Origin: Pseudeuparius sepicola
Lineage: Eukaryota > Arthropoda > Insecta > Coleoptera > Anthribidae
Assembly (NCBI GenBank): GCA_963920635.1
Contig: OY987298.1
Coordinates: forward strand, 112,892,035-112,956,034
Direction of reading: 5' to 3'
DNA: 64,000 bases
The stretch's first letter is position 1; every line of letters starts with the position of its first letter. The notes beneath the pieces were generated by a model. The model saw nothing but the letters and a program-made list of their open reading frames with translations. It was not told the DNA's origin and searched no databases. Shown here in pieces: positions 22,275 to 33,804 of the stretch. Made by a program: the position numbers and the translations under genes.

Positions 22275-22711
22275 CTTATTCAACTAGTCTTTTTTTTTCC
22301 ATAGTTTCATTGTATGTGTTCAAAATTCTTTCTTTTTTTAATTTTTTTTTAAATTATACAATAGTACTGGTGTGTGGGGAAAGCATTTGTGGAAAAATAT
22401 GTGAATATGCTTTCAAAAGGATTGCCGGAGACGAAGTAAATTATTTTTATATTTAGACACGAATTGAAAGGCTCGGTGCGGTTTGTGGATACAAAAAATG
22501 TTATAAAAAGAAGGAGATGAAGAAAGACTCTTTTACAGTGTGGCTTTGGAAAATGCAAGAAAATAAATATTTTTGAAATTTTGTTTTGTTATTGTTGGTA
22601 AAAACACATTTGGTTTTGGAATTTGTTAAAATTTTGGTTTTTGGGTTTTTTTATTATTATTTTTTTTTAATTTATAATTATTATAAAGGAAGTTTATTTT
22701 TGGACTTATTT

Positions 22712-24078
22712 TTAAGTTATAAGATTATAATAAATATGAGAAAGATTTTCAGTGTCTGTTCTATAATTGATGCTATTTTTATGTTTTTTTATGTAAATCA
22801 TTTCTAAGACATTCCTTTTAGTGTGATTATTTTCTTTAGTTAAAATTTTTGTATTGTTAAAATCAAAGTGGTGGAAATTATCTAAAGAATGTTTAGTTAA
22901 TGCTGTGGAGTTGTTGTTGTTAGTTCTTACGTCATATTTATGTTTGTATAAACGTTTATGGAGATATTGTTTAGTTTGACCGATATAAACTGAAGGAAAA
23001 TTATTACATGATATTTTATAAATTAAATTTGATTGATAATTATTTGTAACGTTGGGTTTTAATTTGGAAAAGAATTTTTTGGAATAGTGATTTGGTTTAT
23101 GTCCTATATTAATATTATATTGTTTAAAAAATTTTTTTATCTGTTCAGAAGCGCCTTGGATATATGGCATTGAAAAATATTTGGATTGATTGTTATTATT
23201 AATTTTAGGATGATTATAAATTTGGTGTATACGTTTCTTAATAAGAGGTTCGTAAAATTGTTTTGGATAATTATTCTTTGAGAGTACATTTTTAATTTTT
23301 TTAAGGGTGTTTGGTCTATATTTTGGATGTGATAGAGAAATGGCTTGGTCAGTCAAACTATTAACAACGCTTTTTTTGTAAGTTGTGGGAACAGAGGAAT
23401 TAAAATTAAGATATCTTTCGGACCAAATTTCTTTTGTAAACCAATTTGTTGTTATATAACCGTTTTTATCATAGGTTAGAGATAGATTTAAAAAATTAAT
23501 ATTTTTATTTTGTTCTAATTCGTAAGTGAATTGTAAGCGTGGATGGAAATTATTAAAAACATTTAGGGTATTGTTTATTTCGTTTTTATGTATACATAAG
23601 ATGCAATCGTCTACGTATCTTCTGTAAAAAAATGGTTTTGTGTTTAATTTTTGAATAGTAATAGTTTCGAGTTCTTCCATTACTAAGTTGGCAATAGTTG
23701 AAGATATAGGAGAACCCATAGCAGTTCCAAAAGTTTGGAGGTAGAAATTATTTTCAAAATTAAAAAAAGTTGATGTTAAACATAGTTTAGTGCATTCTAT
23801 AAATTGTGATTTGGGGATTGAGGTGAAAGGTTCAATTTTATTCCAGTGTTTAGTGATGCAATCTAAAGCTAAATCAATGGGTATATTAGTGAAAAGTGAT
23901 ATTACATCGAAGGAAACTAAAATGTGGTCTTTAGGGATAATTTGGTTTTTTATAAATTTTTGGAAATGCCAAGTGTCTTTTATGTGGAAAGGATTTTTAC
24001 CTATAATATTGGAAATTATATTAGAAAGAAATTTTGAAAGGTTATATGTTGGAGAATTGATGTTTGAGACAATAGGTC
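22712..24078 (-). CDS. Penelope-like RT core and GIY-YIG endonuclease
   Basis: Open without a stop from the junction at 24078 to a stop at 22712 (about 455 codons; no natural start, because the N-terminal half is elsewhere in the element). It begins in the PIVSN motif, then has catalytic VSFDVISLFTNIP, GSPISSTIANLVMEE and YVDD (in YRRYVDDCI), and a C-terminal GIY-YIG domain (LIYKISCNNFPSVYIGQTKQ, with a following R-x3-H-like segment). This enzyme pair nicks target DNA and primes reverse transcription. The lack of inactivating mutations suggests a young copy. Confidence 0.9.
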
Positions 24079-24188
24079 ATGTTTTTAATAAATAAAAAAT
24101 TTTAATGTGTTAAAACAAAATTTAATTGGTCGAACCCCAGGAAATTCTATTCAGAAAAATTAATAAAAACGACCAGGAAGAAAAGTTT
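24079..24188 (+). repeat. Inverted pseudo-LTR fragment at the Penelope 5' end
   Basis: Reverse-oriented copy of the pseudo-LTR segment that lies downstream of the hammerhead cut (compare 21895-22001). It starts with ATGTTTTTAATAAATA, the bases following the GTC triplet, and ends at the right target duplication. The junction with the coding part shares the three bases GTC with the ribozyme site, so the exact breakpoint is ambiguous by three bases. Confidence 0.85.
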
Positions 24189-24202
24189 TATTAGTTACTA
24201 AG

Positions 24203-24711
24203 GTCGTACAAGGTACCTACATACCTACATATATAGATTTGCAAAGGTGTGCAATTAAAACTTGTCAGTGTTTTTCCGGAGAAGAGTTCACTTTTTAAAT
24301 TATTTTGGAGAAAGAAATCGATTGATATTGAGTACGGTGGAATAAAAGTGAAAATAACGGGTCATTTTCTCTGTTAGATTCTATGATAAACAAAATCCTT
24401 TATAAAAAGTACTGTGAAGGTGAAGTATTGTTATTTCCAATGACAGTCATTCTTTAATTACTGACAAATAATGTTTCTAATATAATTCTATGGGCTTATG
24501 GGCTATCCCTATCTCTTTATTGGTTCTTTAGGAAAAGTTACGAAAAAATATCGATAAGACTTTGTACAAAATCTTACTTCACTCCTTGATATCTTTGACT
24601 GAATTATTCAGTCATAGTGTATATTTTTATAATTATTAGTATATTGTGCAATAAGTTAAGCAATTTGCATTGCTTAACAAGTTGTACACTATACTTTGCG
24701 CACGACTTGGA
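24203..24711. other. Intergenic AT-rich stretch
   Basis: No gene recognised. 24704-24711 is the left copy of the next element's target duplication. AGCAATTTGCATTGCTTAAC near 24659 is a small palindrome. Confidence 0.5.
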
Positions 24712-25877
24712 AAGAGCTGGGAAAATATTTATCATTATAAATACTTTTTGGTATTTAAATACTGTTGCAAATTGAGTATTTGTATTTGACATTCCAAATA
24801 CTCAACCAAAGCATTTAGTATTTAAATACTTCTTTTCGTATTTAATTACTTGTAAAATAATTAAAACACTCTGAAAGTATTTAAATATTGCAAAAGAATT
24901 TTGAGTACTGAAAAGTATTTAAATACTTCAGAAGCATTTAAAGTATGTAAATACTACAAAGATATATTTAAAAATCTCCACAGTTTCAGGGTGTTTTTTT
25001 TTTATGGGAAATCTGACATCGTAGAGCTTTATACAGCACCTCCTATGAAAGTCTAATGTCGTCCCAAGTTTTTTAAATTTACTTTACAACTGCATAAGGA
25101 CACTTCCCACACACAAAAATTATCAAAATCATGTAGCATTGTACAAGGTGTTTCGGATCAAATCTGAACACACTGTATATGTTTGTAAAAAACGACAAAG
25201 GTATACCTAGCTGTGATAATAAAGCTTCACTGGTCGAGGAAATCTATGCAGAGATGCATCTTTGACAGTTGACATTGCGCGATGATGCGGTTCAAAACTA
25301 ATTTCTACACATATTTGTGTATGTTATATGACGTCACATTTTTTAGAAATTGAACTCAAAAAATATTTATGGTTGCTAAATATAGCGGCAAATTTGCTGG
25401 AATTTCAAAATAAATAGAAGACTGAATGAATGAATGGATATAGGGTCTTCAAAAAATTCTGCGGTATAAAAACTCCCTTATCCTTTGGTAAGTAGGTACA
25501 TACCTCCTGAGCCTCTGAACAAGCTGGTCACCAAAAAATATTGTTATATGTAGTGTAGGTACCTGGAGCTACTTTTTCTTTTCATAAAACAATATAGGTA
25601 CTTAGGTTTTCAGTATTTTAAATACCTGAAAGTATTTAAATACTGCTAAGTATTTATATACTTCAGAGTATTTAAAATACTTTGAAGCATTTAAATACTA
25701 AATTCGATATTTAAATACTAGAAATGGGTATTTAAAACCAAGAAGTATTTAAATTGAGTGAAATACTAAATAATATTTAAATACTTTTAATTTCAAAATA
25801 GTATTTTGTATTTAAATACTTTTCTAAAAATCAATTTACTATTTAAATATTTTTCAAAAGTATTTTGCCCAGCTCTG
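24712..25877. mobile_element. hAT-like MITE rich in AGTATTTAAATACT words, 8-bp TSD
   Basis: GACTTGGA flanks it at 24704-24711 and 25878-25885. The tips are AAGAGCTGGGAAAA (left) and, complemented, CAGAGCTGGGCAAAA (right); CAGAGCTGGGC is a common hAT terminus. Dozens of AAATACTT/AAGTATTT words, often palindromic, fill 24735-24965 and 25605-25865. The middle (25000-25590) is different DNA and includes an ACACTGTATATG phrase, perhaps a nested repeat. No transposase. Confidence 0.87.
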
Positions 25878-25885
25878 GACTTGGA

Positions 25886-26359
25886 TAACATAAAAAAATG
25901 ATATTTAAAAAATGTTCATCATGCCTTTCTTGACATTATTACTTGACACAATATAGTGTACAATAGCTTCAAATTCCACTAGTGCGCATTGCAATTTCTA
26001 ATTCCGCGCTTGTCTGGCAAAGCCACCCATTATAAAACTGTCAGCTATGACAAAATAGTTAACATATTAAGGGTAGTCCGTACACAAACATTATTATATA
26101 GGGCATGTTTTTGTTGTCCGTCACTTGATTTTTTGTCATTCACCAAGGTTAGTTTCCTATAAACTAACCTTGGTCATTCACCACCTTATTATTATCTACC
26201 TATACTTACTTGTTTTCCCATCGTTCACTGTAGCTGCAGGGCAAACAAGTCGTCCTCATTCGCCGGAATAAAGGTCATCTTCTAGAGAAATTAATTGTTG
26301 CGTGCTTTCTGCTTTGTAACTAATTGGCAATATTTAAAACAGTATAGGTATCTAAAGTG
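25886..26359 (+). promoter_or_regulatory. Upstream region of the MGST-like gene
   Basis: This 470-bp interval should contain the promoter and 5' UTR of the gene starting at 26360. No TATA box can be singled out in such AT-rich DNA. It contains a 28-bp palindromic insert (26145-26172) between copies of a 10-bp direct repeat. The transcription start is not determinable. Confidence 0.35.
26145..26172. repeat. 28-bp palindrome flanked by 10-bp direct repeats
   Basis: AAGGTTAGTTT and AACTAACCTT face each other around CCTATA. GTCATTCACC occurs immediately before (26135-26144) and after (26173-26182). It looks like a tiny insertion with a target duplication, or a microhomology-driven duplication with inversion. 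Confidence 0.7.
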
Positions 26360-29300
26360 ATGGCGAATAATATAACAAATACGGAAATAGTTACCCTAGA
26401 CAATCCCGCGTTTTGCACTTATCTCATATGCGCATCCCTGTTGATTTTGAAAATGATGGCGCTGACTTTGCTGACCATTAGACACAGATTCAAAAGTAAG
26501 GTAAGATAACAAATATCCTCTTACAGGTATATAAGTGTGCGATTTTCTTTAAATTGTATACCTAGATTGATAAACTGCATTTTTTGAGTAAAAATGACCT
26601 CTTTCATGCTTTTCCAGTTTCTAAGAGCAAAATTTTAATAAATCGCATTAGCGGTTGTTTTTAGAAAATCTGTGCACGCCACTGGATTCAATGCCCCTCA
26701 AAACTGGCGTGTACAATTTTTTTAAATTATACTTAAAAAAATTTTTTTAATTACCTACCAGTTTATGTCACTGAATTTTCTTTTGTTCTGTATAAGCATA
26801 AGACCAATAATCACCAAGTTGATTAACCACGCATTTGCGAAACACCCTGTAAAAAATTTCTTACTATCCCAGAAAACTGCATAAAATTGCCTACAACAGA
26901 CCTATATAGCGAAGCTATATAGGTCTGTGATAAGGGTAATAGTAAATTCCAATATTTCCCACAAATCTTTTGCCATAATAAAAGTTGCTGTCCATATGGT
27001 CACCTACAAAAACTATGGCAAAAAATCGAATAAATTCAAAATTTTTAAACCGCTCTTTATTTAAGGTACCTACACAAAAATGTTTAACAGAAAAAGTGTT
27101 TGCAAGAACTATCAGAATGCAAATAATATATCAGTTTTTAAAAATTAAATTATCTGGAAAAAAATTTATTGACGCATTTTTTATATCCTATTTAATTTGA
27201 TTTGATTTACTATAAAAATTTAAGCAAAATTATTGGTAATATTTGTGATTGGTATGACATTAAATTATTATAAAGTAGACATAGTAGGCTTTAAAATTTT
27301 GAACATAAAATGGTTTACATGCATTTAATTGAATGACGAATAGCTACTCCACAATAATTGTTATGTAAATAATAAAAAATACGAAACTCTTAGACTTTCT
27401 TTTATGTTATGAAAATAAAGAAAAATTCTTAATATTTTCAGTTCAACGACCGGACCTCCTAAATTAGGAGGTCCCTTGTTCAACGTAAACACTTAAGAGA
27501 TACCTACCTAATGCCATATAGTAATTATATTGAAAATGGCAATAACAAAATATTGTAGGTACTATTACAATAAGTGCTCAGTAAAGACCTACTTTTCCCA
27601 ACAAACAACACCACATTCTCAACATTTCATCTTTTCAGCTTCAGCATTTCAGCTGCTTTATACTTCAGGTATTTTTACTTGTTTAGGTAACCACACAGAT
27701 TAAAAAAGAGAACAAACAAGCAGGTGTGACACATCAAATTAAACATTTTTACAAAAAATAATTTAATTTTGGAGCCCATAAGCGAGGGTCCAAGTTATAA
27801 TTCATATAACAAAACTAATGTTACAGTATAAATTCTGTCTGTTCTTGCAAACAATTTTCATGTTAAACTTTTTTCCATTACTTATTATGTCAATGAATAC
27901 AGCGGTTTAAAAATTTGTTTTTTTTAGATTTTTGGCCAGTTTTCGTGTGTCCTTGGACAGCAACTTTCATAATAACAAAATAAGGCCGCCTGGAAGGGCT
28001 ATCGATTGCACCCGCCACCGTTTTTTCTGTCAAAAATAGCCGAGATATTTTGTGAGCCACTTTTGTACCTAGTAATCGACTCATTTTTTGATTTTATACT
28101 TTTATCTTAATCATTGCAAACATTCTCGATCACTTTTTACCTTTAAAATAATGCATAGGTATACAGGCGTATCCATGCTTAAGTCTCGAAAAAGTTTTCA
28201 TGATACAAAAAAGTTGTAGGCAATTTTATGCAGTTTTCTGGGATAGTAAGAAATTTTTTATAGCTTCGCTATATAGGTCTGTTCCCTTATTAATGGATAC
28301 TCTAGTTAGCCAATGTATAATACTGTATAAATACAGTAGATACAAGGGACAGATTATGTTGCAAAAAATAAAGTTGTGCAGTTGTTTTTTTGGTAGATTT
28401 TAATAGGAGAAAATTAGTAGGCAATGACTGGGCTACTTTAATTTTTAGCGCCATCTGTTGCTTGTATCAAATATTGCACCTTATCCTTATTAGGTATATG
28501 ACACACATTGGCTAACTAGGGATTCCATAAACAAGGGTATTACTTTATGTATAGTGGATACCACGAATCTTGAACCCTGCGCAAAGGCCAACAATGGAAA
28601 TTGCATCAAGGGGATCAAGATTCGTGATTTTATCTATATTTAAAAAAGGGGAAATAAGTAAAGAAATCAATAGAAAATAAGAAGTTTTTGTTTGAAAATT
28701 TAATAGAATCTTGAATCATTTTAGCTATTCATCAGTGAAGAAGATACAGTTATAAATGGACCTGGAGGAACTGTGGGCAGTAATGACGATATTGATAGAG
28801 TACGAAGGTGAGCGAGATTTATTTTGTAATGGATAGGCATGCAATTTTTAGCTGCTTTTAAATTCTTGAATCTGTTAAATTCATTTTTAGTTAATAAATC
28901 TTCAATTTTTCCATACTAATAGCACGTTAAAAATCATTGAAAAGACTGGTTTTGGCATATCAAATAATAGTTATTTATGTACCAAGGCACTGAAGTTCAA
29001 CTTTTTATGACTCATGTGGAGTTTAGTTGCTGAGGCCTCTGGCCGAGGCAAATAAACCACATGAGTCATAAAAAGAACTTCAGTGCCGAGGTACATATTA
29101 TATTTTTCTTGAAATCGGAAAAAAAATGTTTTATTAGGCAAGAAAATAATAATAAGGGATCACCCGTCCACGAACCGACTACGCGCGGCGTTGCTTGACT
29201 TTACCGATTGCTCTACCTAGGACAAGTATAATGATGTACGGCACCTTCTGACAGAAAAACCAAACTGCTGCTTCTTGTGCAGCCTACACAACAAATCTAT

Positions 29301-29912
29301 TGATTTTCAAATTTACTAAAATATGTATACTGAAGGATTGCGCTTCTATAGGAAACAATTTCGCAATGTGTATGAAAAGTTAAATGAGCCTTTATCGGCC
29401 GGGTTTTGAATATTTGGTCACTTTTGACGGGCGATTTCTCCGCGTCTGACGTTTGATGTTTACATCTCGCCAAGGCCTACTTATTGAAAAAATCGTACAA
29501 TAATGGGCTACATTATTGTACGATTTCTGTGCTTTTAATGACGATTTTGGGACATTTTAATGCCGATTTCAAGAAAACACAAGTTTATATGATATTGCAT
29601 TTTTATTATAAATTATAATATATAAATATAAGACTAAGTATTTCAATTTACAGGGCTTATAATAATGACATGGAAAATATCCCTTTATTTCTCATCATTG
29701 GACTGTGCTACCTATGGACTGGTACACCTCCCTGGCTTGTCAACACATTATATCTCCTGTACCTCATAACCAGATCCCTGCATACTTTTGTATATGCCGT
29801 TTATATAGTAAGACAACCAGCCAGGGCCCTGTGTTGGGCAATTGGATTTATAATTATTGGGTACATGGCAATACACACAGCGATTCATGTTTTTGTTAAT
29901 GGGATTTTGTAG
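26360..29912 (+). CDS. Mgstl: Microsomal glutathione S-transferase 1-like (MAPEG), 3 exons
   Basis: Exons 26360-26500, 28725-28807 and 29654-29912 (483 nt, 160 aa, stop TAG). Junctions: AAG|GTAAGA, TTTTAG|CTATTC, CGAAG|GTGAGC, TTACAG|GGCTTA, and the frame is kept throughout. The protein has the MAPEG1 plan: a first membrane segment (about residues 18-40), a loop, then the family signature DRVRRAYNNDMENI (residues 71-84; Arg74, Asn78 and Glu82 lie where glutathione contacts are in MGST1), followed by three more hydrophobic segments and the RQPARA turn. It is an integral membrane enzyme (ER or outer mitochondrial membrane) that conjugates glutathione to lipophilic toxins and reduces lipid peroxides. 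Length is normal (about 150-160 aa). Intron 1 holds a foldback, intron 2 a 5S-like repeat. The gene symbol follows the fly homologue. Confidence 0.9.
26850..28259. mobile_element. Foldback inside MGST intron 1
   Basis: 26850-26896 and 28213-28259 are inverted copies of 47 bp (CAGAAAACTGCATAAAATTG on the left). Further in, 26975-27050 and 27895-27985 are also inverted and share GCGGTTTAAAAATTT and GGACAGCAACTTT. Both arms are followed by a copy of CTATATAGGTCTGT around a small AGCGAAGCT-type palindrome. Part of the loop (27717-27870) is repeated at 54890-55080. No coding content. Confidence 0.7.
28571..28629. repeat. Small hairpin in MGST intron 1
   Basis: CACGAATCTTGAACCC and GGGATCAAGATTCGTG are inverted about 27 bp apart. 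It lies roughly 100 bp before exon 2. Its role is unknown. Confidence 0.6.
28966..29575 (-). mobile_element. Dispersed repeat with 5S rRNA-like segment, copy 2
   Basis: Inverted near-copy of 6600-7206, lying in MGST intron 2 in antisense orientation to the gene. The 5S-like part is at 29158-29244 on the minus strand. The 110-bp terminal hairpin (complementary CCACATGAGTCATAAAAAG arms) is at about 28985-29092. Identity to copy 1 is high, about 95% by eye, and the same outer ends are shared, which confirms that the unit moved as a whole. Confidence 0.65.
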
Positions 29913-29976
29913 GTAATATAGAATTTCTTATTGTCATCCAAATTAATACCACTAAATATCCCTAATTATACATTCA

Positions 29977-29982
29977 AATAAA
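29977..29982 (+). terminator. Likely polyadenylation signal of the MGST-like gene
   Basis: AATAAA 65 bp after the stop codon on the coding strand, in an AT-rich 3' UTR; a GTGTGTCTGG-like downstream element follows. No RNA evidence is available. Confidence 0.55.
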
Positions 29983-30157
29983 ACGTAAATACAGTGTGTC
30001 TGGTTTTTCCTGTTAACATCAGTGACGGCTCATCCTTAGGGTAAAATGGTCCATGACCCCCCGAAAATTATTTTAAATGGTACACTTTTTATTCAATTTG
30101 TATTAGATATAACAATATAAAATAACTTATTTTAACAGGCATGGATATATAAGCTCT

Positions 30158-30292
30158 GTTCGCGTTCAATTTTAAGAACTGTCCCAAAACGATTCTCGTA
30201 CTGTCATTAGTAAATTAAAATCCCCGGGACTCTTTTAGACCAATGACAGTACGAGAACCGTTTTGGGACGGTTCTAAAAATTGAACGCGAAC
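30158..30292. mobile_element. Hairpin MITE, about 135 bp
   Basis: Two arms of about 54 bp are near-perfect inverted copies (GTTCGCGTTCAATTTT on the left, complement at the right end; TCTCGTACTGTCATT next to the loop). The loop is about 27 bp. No target duplication could be read with confidence. Confidence 0.8.
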
Positions 30293-30322
30293 TGAACAAT
30301 TATTGTCCAAAAATTTTTCCCT

Positions 30323-30730
30323 TTATTCTCCATTTAGTAGTAATGCTATTTCATATGCGGCTCGGAAATAACTAGAATGAGTGGGCGCTACAGAGGATCC
30401 AAAACGTGTTAGACAGAGAAAAATGCCCATCTTGGGCATTGACCGGGGTCCGGGACCAATGAAATCGGTCTCATTTGGCGCATATGGCACGTGGCAAGCA
30501 TATTCCGAACTGGCATTTTTAAAGATGTCTGGCGAACATCGTGTAAGAATATACGCGAATTTAAGATGCCAACGCCCTGACGGGACTATGCGAACTAATA
30601 TATGGCCATCGTCACCATGTGCTAGCCTTGGGTCTACACTGCGTTGTTCTTTGTTCTTGTTCATTGTTGGCATAGCCCATAGACTAGTTTAGCATTGAGC
30701 CTATAGGGAGCGTATTTCTTATATTCAATG
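30323..30730 (+). repeat. Dispersed repeat shared with 37245-37430
   Basis: 30565-30730 matches 37245-37430 inverted, including GACGGGACTATGCGAACTAA, TGTTCTTTGTTCTTGTTCAT and ATTGAGCCTATAGGG. The block is GC-richer than its surroundings and holds facing open frames of 103 and 116 codons, neither with a known domain. It is treated here as non-coding repeat; transposon origin is likely but no ends were proved. Confidence 0.5.
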
Positions 30731-32055
30731 GCATATATCCTTAATGAGAAATCAAATAAGCAGAAAAGGGATAGGTATAAATGTGACGTTACCACTACTT
30801 AAATATTACAACCAGGAATAGGGAGAGGAACAAGCGAATAGCAAATGGGATGTGATTATAATAAAATATAATCAGGGAATGAAGTAGTGTGAGGAGGTGG
30901 GGTGAAGCAGGGGCAAATTAAATACTGTTGAAGCGGTGTCACACCTCCACTGAGGCATTCCCCACCTAATCAGTACACAAAAGTGGATATTCTTTTCAGG
31001 TCTCAGTTTTGTTTCTTTTGCTGTGTATTTTCGGTTTGATTGTGCAGTTTGCTTTTACATCCAGTAAATGAGTCTGAAAATGAGTGCTGTGTGTGAACTT
31101 TTTTAGTGCAAAGAGAAAATAATTTGTCACACGACAAAAGTTTAGAATTTAAGAATTCTGGACGTCCTCTTCCTAAACTAACTATGAAACAAGTGACACA
31201 GGATAAAAACAAAAGTGTAAATAGATATTTCAAGAAAGTAATGTGAGATTTATGTAATTTTATCTGCGGTTGTAAGAAAATAAGGGGTTAGTGGTAACTA
31301 TAAAAAAATATTTATTTTTGACTTTATAATATGACTTGGTATTTGGTATTTTAAGATTTTAACCTTAACCACCTTTTCGTAGTTAAGCAGAAACTTAAGA
31401 CTACCATTAGTAGGTAAAGAATTTTGTTTTGACTTCAAATTTGACAAAATTTCAATATTGGTATTTTCTTTGAAAAAATGACCCCCTGTAGACTAAGCTC
31501 CGAGGCACCATTGGTTAACATCTCTAAAAATTTAAGTAGACTGCGAGAATTGAACGGAGCAATTTTTTTCTAAATATGTCCCTGAAAGTTCGTCGGTTGT
31601 GAAGTATTGGTTTGGCATTGCCAGGAAAGCCTGGCCTGCGATTTTTTAAAGGGGTGCGTTACGGTCCTCGTAAAATAAATTGGACTGCTATTCAAATACT
31701 ACTCATCTGTCTCACGGGAAGTGGGACAGCTGTGTGTATACACGTCATATTGGCTGTTAAGTGGCCAATTACAATAAGGAGTTTTAGAGGGATATTTTAA
31801 ATTTGAATAATGTCAAATGCACGAGGGCCGTGGTTGGCAGTGATCAAATGTCATTTTGTGTTGCCACCACAAATTTCACTTCCTAAACTAATTCCCCTAG
31901 AATGCACACTAAATCCCCTAGAATGCACCCAATATGGTGACTATCCAGGCGGATGCCAACGCCCTCTGTCGAATAACTAAAATTTGGTGGAGGGGATCAA
32001 ACTAACGGTGGTCCAGTTTATTAAGCCGTGGGGTGCGTTTTTTAAAAAACCATAT
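30731..32055. other. Intergenic, unassigned
   Basis: No gene recognised. A 13-bp phrase, CCCTAGAATGCAC, is repeated at about 31895 and 31916. Short open frames at 31003-31233 (minus) and 31612-31800 (plus) lack any supporting feature. Confidence 0.45.
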
Positions 32056-32059
32056 CAGG

Positions 32060-33565
32060 CATTTTTCGTTTAAAATTTTACACCAGTGTTAATCAGGACC
32101 CCAAAACCCCCACATACTAAATTTGAATAAAAAAGATACAGGGAATTTTATTCTGCAGAGTGTCATAATTTAAATTCTGCAGAGTGTCATAATTTAAAAA
32201 AAAGGCATCTGGCGAGTCAAATGTACCATGGAGTCTGCTCAAAAGAATCGGATGGTCAAAATGTTGATGTGCAAAAGATTCAATAAAACAATGTATAGGG
32301 TATTTTTCTTTGAACCATCTCAAAATGCTGAAATTTTATGAAACTTCATACAAGTCAAGAGTGCTCTGAAATTATTGAAACAAAAGTAAGTTATTTTTTT
32401 TTTTACAAAATGCCAACCAAAAAATAAAAAAACAATTTGAATTATTGGAGCTTCCTCGACAAAGTCACTGCCTAAGATGATACATTTTCTGTGCGTTTCC
32501 CATTGTGGCATACCAGCCAAGCCATCTTAACTCATATAGGCTTACTGACTGACAATTTGTCACTTTCAGGGGTGTCAGGGCCATATTTCATTATTTGCCA
32601 CAATGTTTTGCTTACACCACAAAACTCAGAAATATATTGCCGTTTCTTCCAAAGTTTTTTCTCTGGGCATCTAGACAGAAACTATGTGATAACCACCCTG
32701 TAGATGTTAGTTGGCGAGCGGAATATGCAGGGTGGGTTCACAAGGATATTTACTTTTGGTGTGAGTCTAGGAATTGACGGAAACACATGGGGTTAAATTG
32801 ACAGTTTATTGAGTAATAATTTTAAAAGGTAAAATTAAAAACAACAAAATATATGAAGAAAAATTAACAGTACATGAATACATTTATTGCCATAAGCTAC
32901 AAGACCCGGCCCTGAACGTGTTGTACAAAAATTTATAGGGATTCCATTTTTGAGATCAAAATTCTGAATTTTTATGAAACTATACAGGTGAAAAGAGTGC
33001 TCTGGAATTATTGAAAAAATATTAATAAACACAAAAGTATTTTTTGCAAAATGCTAACCAACAAATAAAAAAACAATAATTGGACCTTTGTCGACAAAGT
33101 CACTGTTGATGATACATATTTTCTGTGTGTTTGCTGTTGTGTCACACCAGCCATCTTAATTCATGTGGACTTACTCACTGGCACTTAGTTCGTTTATAGT
33201 GTCTGTATGGTTCCAGTATGGTACTTGATTTTTAACCCCAAAAATTTCAGTACTTTGAGATGGCACAGAAAAACACACGTTATATATTTTGTGTTGGATC
33301 TGAGATTGGATCTTCGCACACTAAAACTATTGTTCCTATTGACCATTCAACTGTTTTGAGGGTATTCCATGTCTTGCCAGATGCCTTTAAAATTCCTATT
33401 TTGCTCAACTTTGGCACTGTGTAGAATGGAACTCTCTGTAGGTATATTTTTTGTTCAAATTTGGTACGAGGGTTCTGGGGTGTCCTGATAAAATCTGTGG
33501 GGTCAAAATTTAAATAAAAAAATTGATAAATGATTTTCGTGAAAATCGGAGGTATAAAAAAATCG
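32060..33565. mobile_element. Foldback element, TATACAGTGTGGCCC family, decayed copy
   Basis: Left arm 32060-32380 and right arm 33235-33560 carry the same sequence, inverted, as the arms of the 5858-7740 element (GGCATCTGGCGAGTCAA on the left, complement on the right). Inside, 32330-32520 and 32980-33190 repeat one another in direct orientation, and a related block is inverted at 6380-6550. A 24-bp unit containing TTCTGCAGAGTGTCATAATTT is tandemly duplicated at 32151-32198. The copy is more diverged than the first. Confidence 0.65.
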
Positions 33566-33804
33566 TAGCCAGCCCTGGATTTGCAGTTTGAAAATGGAAG
33601 GAAAGTCAAAAGAAGCTACAGTTGAGACTACAGTACTTTTATTGTGTTTATTATTGGCGAATGAACTTTTGTAACAAAAATTACTGAATTATTCGAGGTA
33701 TTACTGGTGGTTGGTGGCTTATACTGTTGAGTGAGGAATAATTATTCCCTTACTAAACGCATATACTGGTAGTGTCAGCTTGGAATTTAGGGAATTATTG
33801 AAAT

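Larger units (their letters stand above)
20344..24188 (-). mobile_element. Penelope-like retroelement, permuted copy, 14-bp TSD
   Basis: TATTAGTTACTAAG at 20330-20343 and 24189-24202 is a direct repeat bounding one 3.85-kb insertion. In minus-strand order it contains: an inverted fragment of the pseudo-LTR (24079-24188), the RT core plus GIY-YIG frame (24078-22712), an untranslated stretch, pseudo-LTR copy 2 (22274-21921), the N-terminal coding half (about 21900-20697), and pseudo-LTR copy 1 (20696-20344). The N half therefore follows the C half, and about 100 bp coding for the same residues (20690-20795 and 23972-24078) occurs at the end of one and the start of the other. Penelope-like elements often carry such pseudo-LTRs and partial tandem copies; this permutation with terminal redundancy fits copying from a tandem or circular template. 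Confidence 0.9.

Noticed and set aside
30323..30692. Overlapping frames of 116 and 103 codons
   Set aside because: They lie in a dispersed repeat; each frame is a shadow of the other and neither has a known domain.
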